Positions 26,320 through 35,547 of a stretch of DNA of 51,903 nt are shown piece by piece. Numbering within the stretch: position 1 is the stretch's first letter; every line of letters begins with the position of its first letter. The DNA comes from Hadesarchaea archaeon (GTDB taxonomy: Archaea > Hadarchaeota > Hadarchaeia > Hadarchaeales > WYZ-LMO6), in the NCBI GenBank assembly GCA_029259185.1, contig JAPDJF010000037.1:1-51903 (forward strand). Direction: 5' to 3'. The notes under the pieces are model-generated. The model had not been told where the DNA came from and did not search any database. It saw nothing but the letters and a program-made list of their open reading frames with translations. The position numbers and the translations under genes are program-made.

Positions 26320-26652
26320 ATGGTGCTGAAGCGGAAGTTCCGGAGAAGATACATAGCTTTTGAACTCAAGAGGAAAGTGGAGCGAAAACCCCTGCTGGAG
26401 GAGCTGAGGGGGTTTCTGGCCTCCACCCACCCGAACTTCGATCAGTCCACCCTCAAACTCATCCACGCTAGCGATGGATCGAACCGAGGGTTGATACGGT
26501 GTGGACATTTACAGGTTGGAGTGTTGAAAGACTCTCTCCAAAGAGCTTGGCGGAAGCATGGGGTGAAAATCCTAGGGGTCTCGGGAACTATAAAGAAGGC
26601 TAAGAAAAAGTTTTGCAGAACGTCTGAGGCTCGGACATCAGCGCAAAGTTAA
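26320..26652 (+). CDS. rnp2: RNase P protein component 2 (Pop5 type)
   Basis: The 110-residue protein matches the Pop5/Rpp14 family: FRRRYIAFELKRKVERKPLL at the start, then GLIRCGHLQVGVLKDSLQRA and VLGVSGTIKKAKKKF. In archaea it pairs with Rpp30 and helps the RNase P RNA process tRNA 5' ends. Four bases follow the COG1325 gene. Confidence 0.88.
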   Translation: MVLKRKFRRRYIAFELKRKVERKPLLEELRGFLASTHPNFDQSTLKLIHASDGSNRGLIRCGHLQVGVLKDSLQRAWRKHGVKILGVSGTIKKAKKKFCRTSEARTSAQS

Positions 26653-26657
26653 ATATA
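26649..26657 (+). promoter_or_regulatory. TATA-like box of psmA
   Basis: TTAAATATA lies 29-37 bases before the psmA ATG at 26686, overlapping the rnp2 stop. It probably drives the proteasome-exosome block. Confidence 0.5.
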
Positions 26658-26685
26658 CGTAATCACCACGGTAGTTAGGACCGAC

Positions 26686-27438
26686 ATGGTTTTCGCACCA
26701 CCGGGAGCGGGATATGACAGGGCGATAACCGTCTTCAGTCCAGATGGGAAGCTATTCCAAGTTCAGTACGCACAGGAGGCCGTCAAGAAAGGACTGACCG
26801 CTCTCGGAATCAAAGCCAAAGACGGGATCGTTCTAGCCGCTGAAAAGAGATTGAAAAACAAGCTCGCCGAGGAGTATTCGATAGAGAAGATATTCCAAAT
26901 CGACGACCACATAGGGGCCGCCGCTTCTGGACTCATAGCTGATGCTCGCGTGCTGATCGATAATGCTAGGATCGAAGCACAAGTCAATCGATTGAGATAC
27001 GATGAACCTATAAGCGTCCGGTCGATCGCGAAACACATAGGAGATCTCAAGCAACTCTACACCCAGCATGGTGGCGTCAGACCATTCGGAGCTAGGCTTC
27101 TCATAGGGGGGGTCGACACTGACGGACCACATCTCTTTGAAACCGATCCGAGTGGAGTGGTAGCCGCATACAAAGCCCAAACCATAGGGGGAGGAGCTCC
27201 AACCGTAGCTGAGTTTTTGGAAAAGGAATACGACGAAAAAATAGACCTCGAGGAGGCGATCCTCCTCGCACTCAGGGCCGTAAACGTAGTTATGGAGGGA
27301 GAACTGGAGCCGGCAAGGCTGGAAATGGCGATCGTCCCCGTCAAGACCAAGAGGTTCGAAAAATTAGATCATGGGAGGATAGCGAGTTACATCGCCAAAC
27401 TGGGATCCGGCAAATCCTCGGCTAAATCCGAGGAGTGA
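26686..27438 (+). CDS. psmA: Proteasome subunit alpha
   Basis: Outer-ring subunit of the 20S proteasome. The 250-residue protein has the signature GYDRAITVFSPDGKLFQVQY followed by AQEAVKKG, then GIVLAAEKRLKNKL and GGVRPFGARLLIGGVD. It has the N-terminal gate helix and no catalytic N-terminal threonine, as expected for alpha. It starts the typical euryarchaeal order psmA-SBDS-rrp4-rrp41-rrp42. Confidence 0.95.
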   Translation: MVFAPPGAGYDRAITVFSPDGKLFQVQYAQEAVKKGLTALGIKAKDGIVLAAEKRLKNKLAEEYSIEKIFQIDDHIGAAASGLIADARVLIDNARIEAQVNRLRYDEPISVRSIAKHIGDLKQLYTQHGGVRPFGARLLIGGVDTDGPHLFETDPSGVVAAYKAQTIGGGAPTVAEFLEKEYDEKIDLEEAILLALRAVNVVMEGELEPARLEMAIVPVKTKRFEKLDHGRIASYIAKLGSGKSSAKSEE

Positions 27439-27441
27439 GGT

Positions 27442-28134
27442 ATGGTAAAGCTCGAAGACGCCGTGATAGCGAGGTTCTCCAGCCAAGGGATGGACTTCGA
27501 GGTGCTAGTGGACCCAGAACTCGTGATGGCGCTAAAAGAAGGTCGTGAGGTGGATCTGAGGAGTCTCCTGGCGGTGGAGAAGATCTTCAAGGACGCCCGT
27601 AAAGGAGAAACGGCTTCCGGGGAATCTCTGCTCAAAGTCTTTGGAACCGAAGACACTCTGAAAATAGCCGAAACGATCGTGAAGAGGGGGAAAGTCCAGC
27701 TGACGATCGAGCAAAGGAGAAAGATGCGAGAGGAGCGACTGAAGCAAATCGTCGCGCTGATTTCGAGGAGGGCGATAAACCCCCAAACGGGCTTACCCCA
27801 TCCTCCCGCTCGGGTGGAAGAGGCCATCAAAAACGCGAAAGTTGGGATAGATGAGTTCAAAAAACCGGAGGAACAGCTTCCCACCGTAGTAAAAGCCATC
27901 CAGCCCATCCTTCCATTGAAGTTTGAAATGAGAAGGATAGCCATCAAGGTTCCCGCGGCGTACACGGGCAAAGTCTCACACGTGGTGAGAAACATGGCCG
28001 AGCTCAAAAAGGAGGAGTGGCTGGACGATGGTTCGTGGATAGCCCTAGTTGAGATTCCGGCCGGTTTTCAGCCGGAGTTCTTCGAAAAACTTAACGACTT
28101 GACCAAGGGAGAGGCCCAGACGAAGGTGCTCTAA
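27442..28134 (+). CDS. SBDS homologue, ribosome maturation factor
   Basis: The 230-residue protein has the N-terminal SBDS domain (MDFEVLVDPELVMALKEGRE, then SLLAVEKIFKDARKGE), the central helical domain (IEQRRKMREERLKQIVALIS, NPQTGLPHPPARVEEAI) and a C-terminal ferredoxin-like domain. The family releases aIF6 from the large ribosomal subunit. The stop overlaps the rrp4 start by one base. Confidence 0.93.
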   Translation: MVKLEDAVIARFSSQGMDFEVLVDPELVMALKEGREVDLRSLLAVEKIFKDARKGETASGESLLKVFGTEDTLKIAETIVKRGKVQLTIEQRRKMREERLKQIVALISRRAINPQTGLPHPPARVEEAIKNAKVGIDEFKKPEEQLPTVVKAIQPILPLKFEMRRIAIKVPAAYTGKVSHVVRNMAELKKEEWLDDGSWIALVEIPAGFQPEFFEKLNDLTKGEAQTKVL

Positions 28135-28814
28135 TGCTACACGTTAAAAACAGGGAGCTCGTGGTGCCCGGGAGATTGCTGGCAGAAGGGAAATATTTGC
28201 TCGGGGAGGGAACGTTTAGGGAAGGAAATGGGATCTTCTCCTCCGTAGTGGGGCTGGCCGAGGTGCGGGAGAAGAGAGTGAGCGTGATATCGTTACAAGG
28301 GAGATACATCCCCCGAGAAAAGGATTTCGTGATCGGAATAGTAACGGATACCCACCCTTTCGGATGGATAGTTGATTTGAATTCCCCCTACACCGGAAAC
28401 CTCATGGTATCCGATTTGGTCGGGAGAAAGATCGATGTGTTCAAAGAAGACATAAGCAAGTTTTTGAGGATAGGAGACGCGATCGCCGCTGAAGTGAAGA
28501 TGGTGGACGAAAGACACAGAGTCCAGCTGTTGGCACGCGGTCGGGGGCTGGGAAGGATCGAGAGAGGAAGACTGATAGAGATAAGCCCAGCGAAGGTGCC
28601 GAGGGTGATAGGCAAACGCGGATCCATGCTAAAGGTCCTCCAAGATTCGAGTGGATGCAGGTTGCAGGTTGGGCTGAACGGTAGGATAGTGATAAAGGGA
28701 GGGGATCCCAAGATGATAAACTCCGTGGTGGAGGCGATATTGTTAATAGAACGTGAAGCACATTTATCTGGACTCACGGACAGAATTAAAGCAAAACTCG
28801 AAGGTATGAGGTGA
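28134..28814 (+). CDS. rrp4: Exosome complex RNA-binding protein Rrp4
   Basis: Cap subunit of the archaeal exosome. The 226-residue protein has an N-terminal barrel ([17 protein letters not shown]), an S1 domain ([20 protein letters not shown]...[15 protein letters not shown]) and a KH domain ([20 protein letters not shown]). It guides RNA to the Rrp41/Rrp42 ring encoded next. Confidence 0.93.
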   Translation: MLHVKNRELVVPGRLLAEGKYLLGEGTFREGNGIFSSVVGLAEVREKRVSVISLQGRYIPREKDFVIGIVTDTHPFGWIVDLNSPYTGNLMVSDLVGRKIDVFKEDISKFLRIGDAIAAEVKMVDERHRVQLLARGRGLGRIERGRLIEISPAKVPRVIGKRGSMLKVLQDSSGCRLQVGLNGRIVIKGGDPKMINSVVEAILLIEREAHLSGLTDRIKAKLEGMR

Positions 28815-28818
28815 CGAG

Positions 28819-29547
28819 ATGGAGAGACCCGAGAGGTTGATAGTAGACGGGAGAAGATTGGACGGGAGAAGGCCCGACGAGCTCAGACCCCTGCAGATAA
28901 AAGCGGGGGTACTGAAACGTGCTGACGGATCAGCCTACGTGGAACTCGGGAAGAACAAAGTTCTCGTCGCGGTTTATGGACCGAAGGAGATGCACCCCCG
29001 ACACCTCCAGCAGTCGGATGTGGCCGTCCTGCGGTGCAGGTACAACATGGCCCCCTTCTCCGTGGAAGAGCGAAAGAGACCCGGGCCCGACAGGAGATCG
29101 ATAGAGATATCAAAAGTCGTGAGAGAAGCCCTGGAGCCCGTGCTCTTCCTCCACCTGTACCCGAGAGCGGCGATAGACGTTTTCATAGAGATCCTCCAAG
29201 CCGACGCTGGAACTCGGACGACCGGAATAACGGCGGCGGCGGTAGCGTTGGCAGACGCAGGTATTCCCATGAGAGACCTCGTGGCCGGTATTTCGGTGGG
29301 GAAGGCCGACGGAACGGTGTTGCTCGATCTGATGAAGGAAGAAGATCAGTGGGGCGAAGCCGATATGCCGATCGCCGTGATGCCTAGACGGAAACTCGTC
29401 ACGCTTCTCCAAATGGATGGCAATTTCACCCCCGACGAATTCAGGCAGGCGTTGGATCTCGCTTTCAAGGGAATCGAACGAGTGTACGAGGCCCAGAAAC
29501 GTGCCCTGAGGGAGAAGTACGTTCCCGCTTCGGAGGAAGAGAGATGA
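28819..29547 (+). CDS. rrp41: Exosome complex exonuclease Rrp41
   Basis: Catalytic RNase PH-type subunit; degrades RNA 3' to 5' with phosphate. The 242-residue protein has [33 protein letters not shown], the phosphate-binding [20 protein letters not shown] and the active-site acidic residues in [15 protein letters not shown]. Its stop overlaps rrp42 by four bases. Confidence 0.95.
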   Translation: MERPERLIVDGRRLDGRRPDELRPLQIKAGVLKRADGSAYVELGKNKVLVAVYGPKEMHPRHLQQSDVAVLRCRYNMAPFSVEERKRPGPDRRSIEISKVVREALEPVLFLHLYPRAAIDVFIEILQADAGTRTTGITAAAVALADAGIPMRDLVAGISVGKADGTVLLDLMKEEDQWGEADMPIAVMPRRKLVTLLQMDGNFTPDEFRQALDLAFKGIERVYEAQKRALREKYVPASEEER

Positions 29548-30305
29548 AAGAGATGGTCTCGAGTGTGAAAAGAGATTATATCGTGAACCTCGCGAGTCAG
29601 GGAAAGAGGTTGGACGGGAGGACTCTGGACCAGCTTAGAGAGATCGAGGTCCGAAGAGGGGTAATAGGAACCGCCCAGGGTTCTGCCCTCGTGAAGCTAG
29701 GAAACACCCAGGTTATGGTGGGGGTCAAAATCGAACATGGAGAACCTTTCCCCGATACGCCCACCTCCGGCATACTCGTGGTGAATGCTGAACTCCTCCC
29801 ATTGGCGTCACCCCTGTTCGAACCAGGACCTCCGAACGAAGATGCTATCGAACTCGCACGGGTGGTGGATCGGACCATAAGGGAATCCCAGGCCATAGAC
29901 CTTGAAAAGCTGTGTATCAAAGAGGGTGAGGATGTCTGGGCAGTTTTCATCGACATTTACGTGCTTGACCACGATGGAAACCTCATAGACTCCTCCGTGA
30001 TGGCTTCCGTAGCGGCTCTCCACGACATCAAGCCCCCCAAAGATCCGGAGTGGACGCTTCCCACGTTTCCGATAAGGAGGAAACCTGTAGCCGTGACCGT
30101 AGCCAAGGTGAACGGGGTATTGATGGTGGATGCTGGACTCGAAGAGGAGAATGTAATGGACGCTAGGCTGACCATCTCGACCCTGGAGGATGGGACGATA
30201 TGTGCCATGCAAAAGGGGGGGAGTGGATTCCTCGAACGCAGGGAGATAGAGGAGGCCTACGAGCTGGCGAGAAAATGCGGTGAAGAGATCAGGAAAAAAC
30301 TGTGA
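29544..30305 (+). CDS. rrp42: Exosome complex component Rrp42
   Basis: Non-catalytic RNase PH-fold subunit that alternates with Rrp41 in the hexameric ring. The 253-residue protein has [40 protein letters not shown] and [14 protein letters not shown]. The DDxxD-type catalytic acids of Rrp41 are not kept, as expected. It is followed by L37Ae after six bases. Confidence 0.93.
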   Translation: MKEMVSSVKRDYIVNLASQGKRLDGRTLDQLREIEVRRGVIGTAQGSALVKLGNTQVMVGVKIEHGEPFPDTPTSGILVVNAELLPLASPLFEPGPPNEDAIELARVVDRTIRESQAIDLEKLCIKEGEDVWAVFIDIYVLDHDGNLIDSSVMASVAALHDIKPPKDPEWTLPTFPIRRKPVAVTVAKVNGVLMVDAGLEEENVMDARLTISTLEDGTICAMQKGGSGFLERREIEEAYELARKCGEEIRKKL

Positions 30306-30311
30306 AGACCT

Positions 30312-30548
30312 ATGGGAAGAACTAAGAAAGTCGGGGCGGCTGGAAAGTACGGACCGCGGTACGGAACCAAGGATCGGAAGCTTGTCGCGAAGATAGAAGC
30401 CGAAAAGTCCGGGCGAAAACCTTGCCCGAGTTGCGGGGCGGAAAAACTTAAGCGGACGAGTACGGGAATATGGGAGTGCCGGAGGTGCGGAGCCAAATTC
30501 GCAGGACAGGCCTACTCCCCACCGTCCAAGGAGTACTCGGAGAGGTGA
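30312..30548 (+). CDS. rpl37ae: Ribosomal protein L37Ae (eL43)
   Basis: The 78-residue zinc-ribbon protein starts GRTKKVGAAGKYGPRYGTKD and has the zinc cysteines CPSCGAEKL and CRRCGAKFAGQAY. Length and order are normal. RpoP follows after two bases. Confidence 0.95.
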   Translation: MGRTKKVGAAGKYGPRYGTKDRKLVAKIEAEKSGRKPCPSCGAEKLKRTSTGIWECRRCGAKFAGQAYSPPSKEYSER

Positions 30549-30550
30549 AG

Positions 30551-30688
30551 ATGTACAAGTGTTACAAGTGTGGAGAAGTGATAAAGGATACCCAAAAGCT
30601 TGAGGGACTCGTGAGGTGCCCGCGATGTGGTTTCAGGATCATGTATAAGCTACGCCAACCCGCAGTCAGAAGGATTAAAGCCTTGTAG
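30551..30688 (+). CDS. rpoP: RNA polymerase subunit P (Rpb12-like)
   Basis: The 45-residue zinc protein starts at ATG 30551 behind GAGGTGAAG. It has the cysteine pairs CYKCGEVI and CPRCGFRIMYKLR, the normal form of this smallest RNA polymerase subunit. The reading frame extends upstream inside L37Ae, but that part is not the family N-terminus. Confidence 0.93.
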   Translation: MYKCYKCGEVIKDTQKLEGLVRCPRCGFRIMYKLRQPAVRRIKAL

Positions 30689-30704
30689 TCGGGAGGGATT
30701 AATA

Positions 30705-30962
30705 ATGTCAAACCACGCCACGGCGAACGTCGAATTCGTGTTTTCCAGTCGGAGTGAGGCGAGGTCGGTGTATGAAGCGTTGAAACCCGAGGAGGAACTA
30801 CCCGAAAACAGCAGGTGTACAGCCCGGATCGAACTGAGGGAAAAAGCTCTTCGCTTAGAGATAGATGCTAAGGATACTGCAGCGCTCCGGGCTGCGGTGA
30901 ACTCATTTCTCCGGTTAGTCATCGTGGCTCGAGATATGACCGAACTCGGGAGGGAAACATGA
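30705..30962 (+). CDS. pcc1: KEOPS complex subunit Pcc1
   Basis: The 85-residue protein starts at ATG 30705 with GGGAGG upstream. It matches Pcc1: FSSRSEARSVYEALKPEEEL, ALRLEIDAKDTAALRAAVNS and FLRLVIVARDM. Pcc1 dimerises the KEOPS complex that makes t6A in tRNA. It lies between rpoP and prefoldin beta, a common archaeal order. Confidence 0.88.
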   Translation: MSNHATANVEFVFSSRSEARSVYEALKPEEELPENSRCTARIELREKALRLEIDAKDTAALRAAVNSFLRLVIVARDMTELGRET

Positions 30963-31324
30963 TGGAAGAACTTCCACCTCAGTTGAAGCACATGGTGGCC
31001 CAATATCAGCAAACCCAACAACAGGCCCAGGCCCTAGCCACCCAGAGACAGCATTTGGAACTCACCATGCTCGAAACCAAGAAAGCGATCGAAGAACTCG
31101 AAAAAACATCACCCGAAACCCCCGTGTATCGGAGCGTCGGGTCGATTTTGGTGAGAGCGAACAGGGATGAACTGAAAAAGGAGCTGGAGGAACAGAGAGA
31201 GACACTTGAGCTGAGGGTCAAGACAATCCAGCGACAGGAGGAGAGGGTGGTGGAGAGACTCAAGGAACTCCAGCAAAAATTGAGCGAAGCACTCAGAACG
31301 AGACAATCTGACTTCCAAAGCTGA
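30962..31324 (+). CDS. pfdB: Prefoldin subunit beta
   Basis: The 120-residue coiled-coil chaperone subunit has the family form: helix 1 (PPQLKHMVAQYQQTQQQAQA), the two hairpin strands with TPVYRSVGSILVRANRDEL, and a second helix to the end. It hands unfolded proteins to the thermosome. ATG 30959 (overlapping the pcc1 stop) or ATG 30962 can start it. Confidence 0.9.
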   Translation: MEELPPQLKHMVAQYQQTQQQAQALATQRQHLELTMLETKKAIEELEKTSPETPVYRSVGSILVRANRDELKKELEEQRETLELRVKTIQRQEERVVERLKELQQKLSEALRTRQSDFQS

Positions 31325-31330
31325 GAGCTC

Positions 31331-32308
31331 ATGAAAGAAATAGCGGACCTGCTCACCCGATACGCCAGCGAGGGGAAGAGGATCCTCGTTCTCTCCCACT
31401 TCCAAGCTGACCCGGACGGGGTTGGAAGTTCCGTCGTTCTCTCCGAAGTCCTGCGAAAGCTTGGAGCGAAGGCAGAGGCCGGCGCTCCGGAGGGAATAAG
31501 CAAGCTTACCCAGCTCTTGCTCGAAGGGGTTAAGAAAGAGGTGAACACCTCACCCTCCTTGAATGCCGATCTCGTGGTGATGGTAGACACCTCGAGTTTC
31601 GGTCATTTGGGAAAGCTGGGAGAAGAATTAGAAAGGCGTAAGAGCGAAGTGGTTCTTTTGGACCACCACAAGGAGGTGGAAGGGATGAGGAACAAAGTCC
31701 GGCTCTTCTACGTGGACGAAAACACGACCTCGTCTGCCGAGCTCGTACTCAGGTTGACGCGGGAGATGGGGGTGGAACTCACCCCGGACCAGGCATTCCT
31801 CCTCCTCGCCGGAATAGTCACGGACACAGGGGGGTTAAAATTCGCACGGAACTCCACATTCGAAGCCATCTACGAGTTGATCAAAGCCGGTGCAGACTAT
31901 CCAAGAGTTGTGGAAGCCACAAAGCTTCCGGAAGATCGGCCCAAACGGATCGCGATGATCAAGGCCGCCCAGCGAGCGGAGCTCCGCATCGTTCACGACC
32001 ATATCGTGGTCTTCTCTGATCTAAGTTCGTTCGAAGGGGACGCTGCTGCCATGTTCGTTAAAATGGGGGCTGACGTGGCCCTCGTGGGCTCGGAGGAAAA
32101 GGGCACGTTCAGGATCTCGGGGAGGGCCAGACCCGAGGTATGTGAGAATACGAGACTCCACCTAGGGGCCCTGATGCAGGAAGTAGCGAAGCGATTCGGG
32201 GGCACGGGGGGAGGGCACCCGGGAGCTGCAAGCGCCACCGGCAGGGGAGACCTGGGCAGGGTGAAGAAATTCGTGGCTCTTGAACTCAAGAAAACGCTGG
32301 AACCCTAA
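31331..32308 (+). CDS. DHH-family phosphoesterase (NrnA/RecJ-like)
   Basis: The 325-residue protein has the DHH motifs SHFQADPDGVGSSVVLSEVL (metal aspartates; position four is Gly where Ala is usual), VVMVDTSSFGHL and LLDHHKEVE, then the DHHA1 domain ending in KRFGGTGGGHPGAAS. Family members cut nanoRNA, pAp or cyclic dinucleotide products. It lies right after prefoldin beta. The exact substrate cannot be read from the sequence. Confidence 0.88.
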   Translation: MKEIADLLTRYASEGKRILVLSHFQADPDGVGSSVVLSEVLRKLGAKAEAGAPEGISKLTQLLLEGVKKEVNTSPSLNADLVVMVDTSSFGHLGKLGEELERRKSEVVLLDHHKEVEGMRNKVRLFYVDENTTSSAELVLRLTREMGVELTPDQAFLLLAGIVTDTGGLKFARNSTFEAIYELIKAGADYPRVVEATKLPEDRPKRIAMIKAAQRAELRIVHDHIVVFSDLSSFEGDAAAMFVKMGADVALVGSEEKGTFRISGRARPEVCENTRLHLGALMQEVAKRFGGTGGGHPGAASATGRGDLGRVKKFVALELKKTLEP

Positions 32309-32414
32309 AAAAATACTCCTTCTCACGAAAAGGACGAGATCGAGAGGAGTTCCTAGAAAACGTCTCGCCGAGGAGGTGAGTAACAGTTGCCGGTTTCGGT
32401 AACCAGGACGAGAC

Positions 32415-33335
32415 TTACACGTAATCCAACCATTCCTCGTATCCCCTCTCCTCCCCCCTGACGATCCGAAAGTACATCGCTTGAAGTTCAGCCGTGATTT
32501 TTCCCTTCTTTCCATTCCCTATCGGATGCCCATCCACCTCCCTTATGGGAGTCACCTCCGCCGCTGTCCCCGTGAAAAATGCCTCATCCGCTGCATAGAG
32601 TTTTTCTTTCGAGATGTAGTCCTCTTTGAAAGGAATGCCCCTGTCCTCGGCTATTCGAATAATGGAATCTCTCGTTATGCCGGCGAGGGCTCCCGCGGAT
32701 ATCGGGGGTGTGACCAACGTTCCGCTCTCCACTATGAAGATATTTTCGCCTGGACCTTCCGAAACACTCCCCTCAAGGTTGAGGAGGATGGCCTCATCGT
32801 ATCCAGAATCAAGAGCATCGAGCTTAGCCAGGATGGAATTCGCATAGTTCGCCACGAGCTTCGCCGTGGGGGGGAGGATACTCGAGTGAACCCTCCTCCA
32901 AGGTGATATTTTGACCCTGACCCCATGCTCCAACCCTTCTTCACCGAGATACGTTCCCCAAGGCCAGACAGCGATCGCTACGCTCAACGGAGACCCCCGG
33001 GGATTGAGACCCATCGCCCCGTATCCATAATATGCGATAGGACGGATGTAGCACTCTTCCACCCCATTTGCCCTGATGGTTTGCTTCGTCGCTTCAATCA
33101 ACTCTTCAACGGAGTAAGGAAGCTTCATTCCCACCGTCTCTGCCGAGCGTTGAAGTCTGAGTATGTGGTCCCTCAGTCTAAAAACCGCTGCCCCCCTGGG
33201 GGTTCGATAACACCTTATTCCCTCGAAAACACCGTATCCGTAGTGGAGGGTGTGGGTGAGCACGTGCACCTTGGCTTCGCCCCAAGGAACGAGTTTTCCG
33301 TCCATCCAGATGAATCTTGTTGGGTTTAGATTCAT
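32415..33335 (-). CDS. ilvE: Branched-chain amino-acid aminotransferase
   Basis: PLP enzyme for the last step of valine, leucine and isoleucine synthesis, matching the ilv/leu run. The 306-residue protein has HTLHYGYGVFEGIRCY, the PLP lysine region PPTAKLVANYANS (Lys159), EGPGENIFIVE, TPPISAGALAGITRDSI and FFTGTAAEVTPI. A TATA-like TTTTAA is near 33358. It stands alone on the minus strand, just downstream of the archaellum operon. Confidence 0.93.
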   Translation of the reverse strand: MNLNPTRFIWMDGKLVPWGEAKVHVLTHTLHYGYGVFEGIRCYRTPRGAAVFRLRDHILRLQRSAETVGMKLPYSVEELIEATKQTIRANGVEECYIRPIAYYGYGAMGLNPRGSPLSVAIAVWPWGTYLGEEGLEHGVRVKISPWRRVHSSILPPTAKLVANYANSILAKLDALDSGYDEAILLNLEGSVSEGPGENIFIVESGTLVTPPISAGALAGITRDSIIRIAEDRGIPFKEDYISKEKLYAADEAFFTGTAAEVTPIREVDGHPIGNGKKGKITAELQAMYFRIVRGEERGYEEWLDYV

Positions 33336-33392
33336 TCAGTCCAAGATAATCTTTTGGCTTAAAATGAGTTTTGTGCAGTCCACCTTTGCAAG

Positions 33393-33842
33393 TCATACGT
33401 ACTCCTCCTCTATTTCGGCTGACCTGTCGAGCAGCAAAAAACTAGTAGGTCTGTGCTTCACGACCACCCGGTACCACTTTCCGCTGCTTATCTCCGAACC
33501 ATCAGAAGTATAGGTGATCCTCACCGACTCCCCCCTAACAAAAAAGTTGTCCCCGTCATCCGCGGCTAAACTTCCACTGGGGCTCAAGGGATGATCCGGA
33601 GACGTTGGATCGACGAAAACGGGGGGAGAGCTTTTACCCTCGGTGACCGAAATTTCTAACTCACTCCAACGGAGATCAGATCCTCCGCGGTGGGATAGAA
33701 CCAAAGTCGTGTCCTCCACCTTTAACCGGAGGTCGACCCTCGGTCTGACGGCGTAAACGAAAACGCTCATGACCACAAAAGTCACTAGAAAGGCCGTCAC
33801 CAAGGCTACCAGACTTCGGTTCCCCCCTAACACAGCTTTCAC
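33393..33842 (-). CDS. Archaeal type IV pilin-like protein at the end of the arl operon
   Basis: The 149-residue protein starts with GTG 33842. A short charged N-terminus (MKAVLGGNRS) is followed by one long hydrophobic helix (LVALVTAFLVTFVVMSVFV, residues 11-29), then a beta-rich domain with TLVLSHRGGSDLRWSELEIS and a FFVRGESVRITY strand, as in archaeal pilin-like proteins with the (T/S)HxGGDxL motif. Such proteins are processed by the class III signal peptidase and assembled by ArlI/ArlJ-type machines. Being last, 15 bases after arlJ, it may be a minor pilin or archaellum-associated subunit. Confidence 0.65.
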   Translation of the reverse strand: MKAVLGGNRSLVALVTAFLVTFVVMSVFVYAVRPRVDLRLKVEDTTLVLSHRGGSDLRWSELEISVTEGKSSPPVFVDPTSPDHPLSPSGSLAADDGDNFFVRGESVRITYTSDGSEISSGKWYRVVVKHRPTSFLLLDRSAEIEEEYV

Positions 33843-33857
33843 CTTATTCCCCAGATT

Positions 33858-35540
33858 TCAAATCGCGACGATCGGTCTTATGAAATTCTCTACAACGAGT
33901 TCTCCAACGACACCCGCCCAGAGGAGAAGGACAGCATGGGCATAAACTCCTCTCGCATCGCAAGAGCTTACCGTCCTTATGTAAAACGCTATCAAGAGGG
34001 CATTCAGCAGGACCAAGCCCACCAACATGAAGTGAACGCCAGGGGGATCGTAAATCCTCACCCAGAACACCTGCTCGATGGTTTTGAATCCCGTTTGTCC
34101 TACTTCCTCTATCATCTCACTGGCGAAGCTGAATCCCATGAAGAAAGTCACGGCCGCTATGACCGTTATACCGTAGAGCACCCCCCTCAAGCTACTTGCG
34201 AAATCGTACCGCCTCTCTCTGATCCTGAGGATCCGCTTGAAGTTCTCGGTGATCACGTCTGCCACCGTTTTCGGATCTCCACCCTTGGTGACTCCCTCTG
34301 AATACATCTCGCCGAACCTCTGAACGAGGTTACTCCCACTCTCCGCGAAAAAGTAATCCCACGCCAATTTTTCGTCTATCCTCATCTTCAACCTCTTGTG
34401 TAGGTTCTGGATGTCCAGAGTCAAGGCACCGAATTCTTTTTCCTTCAAAGTTTCCAACACGTTAGCAGCCGCTGCACGCTTGGCGGATGCTGAGGCGGCA
34501 AGTGTGCGGAGGAAGCTCGGAAAGTTTTCATCTTTATTCCTTATCTTCACCTCCTCCCTCCAGACCATAAGACCGGGGATGATCAAGGGGGTCAGGGGGA
34601 GAGCTAGATAAATGGAAATCGGGAGAAAGGGGGTGGAAAAAACTCCGAAAAACAAGTGAGCACTCAGAAGTCCGAGAGTGAGTCCGAAAAGGAGGAGGGA
34701 AAAAATCTCCGCCCTCCCTATCCTAGCTTCCCTCGAGGTGAATAATTTTGGTCTAAACCAAATGGGATCGTCGGGCAGAATAAATTCCGTCCCCAAGATA
34801 AAACCGATCTCACTCACCACGAACACCAAGATGGCTATACCTATCATCAGGAATGGGGAAAATCCCGTAAGGAATGGCATTATGATGCTGAAGACCACGA
34901 GGAAGACCGTAGCGAGGATCATCGACAAGAAAAGATCCCGGAGGTCTCTGGCTCGATGGATGGAATCTTCGTACATCGACTCATAATCCGAGATGACTAC
35001 CTCCTGCTCGTCGATCAGGAACCTCCTCACATCCTCCCCGGCCTCCGTGGTGTGGGACAACCTCTCAAGAAAATCCGAAAGGATATCACTAGGGGTCCTC
35101 TCAGAAACGTAGCGGCATGCCTCCTCCAAACTCAGGCGCCAAGTATCGACGAGGGTGACAACTTTTTCGATTTCATCCGCGAGTGGACCGTATAACTCCT
35201 TTTCCCCAGCCAGAGATCTGAATATCTCCATCCTTTCCACGTTCGCAGCCGCGAGTACTCCGGCATTCGTGATGAACTGATGAATGTTCTGCTCGATCTC
35301 CCTTCTCCTTCGGTCCACCCATATCTTCGGATAGAAAACTCCGACGAGGGGAAAGAAGACCGCCATCACGTACATCATGAACCTCATGGGACCGAAGAGA
35401 TCCGCAAAAATCACGGAGAGCGAAAAGGTCAAAACACCAAGTGCTGTGAAGGGAAGCACCAAACGAAGGAAGTACCTAGAAAAGGTATATCCCATCAAGT
35501 AGTAAGCTCGATGCCAGCTCCTGCGATCTTTCTTAGCCAT
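33858..35540 (-). CDS. arlJ: Archaellum platform protein ArlJ (FlaJ)
   Basis: The polytopic membrane platform on which the ArlI ATPase drives archaellum assembly and rotation. The 560-residue protein has an early pair of membrane segments (LRLVLPFTALGVLTFSLSVI), cytoplasmic helical parts (RRREIEQNIHQFITNAGVLA; NIHQF-type motif of the TadC/GspF family), a central membrane block around residues 205-315 and C-terminal segments near 480-555. It lies eight bases after the second arlI. Confidence 0.9.
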   Translation of the reverse strand: MAKKDRRSWHRAYYLMGYTFSRYFLRLVLPFTALGVLTFSLSVIFADLFGPMRFMMYVMAVFFPLVGVFYPKIWVDRRRREIEQNIHQFITNAGVLAAANVERMEIFRSLAGEKELYGPLADEIEKVVTLVDTWRLSLEEACRYVSERTPSDILSDFLERLSHTTEAGEDVRRFLIDEQEVVISDYESMYEDSIHRARDLRDLFLSMILATVFLVVFSIIMPFLTGFSPFLMIGIAILVFVVSEIGFILGTEFILPDDPIWFRPKLFTSREARIGRAEIFSLLLFGLTLGLLSAHLFFGVFSTPFLPISIYLALPLTPLIIPGLMVWREEVKIRNKDENFPSFLRTLAASASAKRAAAANVLETLKEKEFGALTLDIQNLHKRLKMRIDEKLAWDYFFAESGSNLVQRFGEMYSEGVTKGGDPKTVADVITENFKRILRIRERRYDFASSLRGVLYGITVIAAVTFFMGFSFASEMIEEVGQTGFKTIEQVFWVRIYDPPGVHFMLVGLVLLNALLIAFYIRTVSSCDARGVYAHAVLLLWAGVVGELVVENFIRPIVAI

Positions 35541-35547
35541 GATCTCC

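Noticed and set aside
6420..32360. Sixteen-base repeat AGGAGTTCCTAGAAAA at 6420-6435 and 32345-32360
   Set aside because: A 16-base match between two points of a 52 kb window is not far from chance, and one copy is the coding end of argJ.
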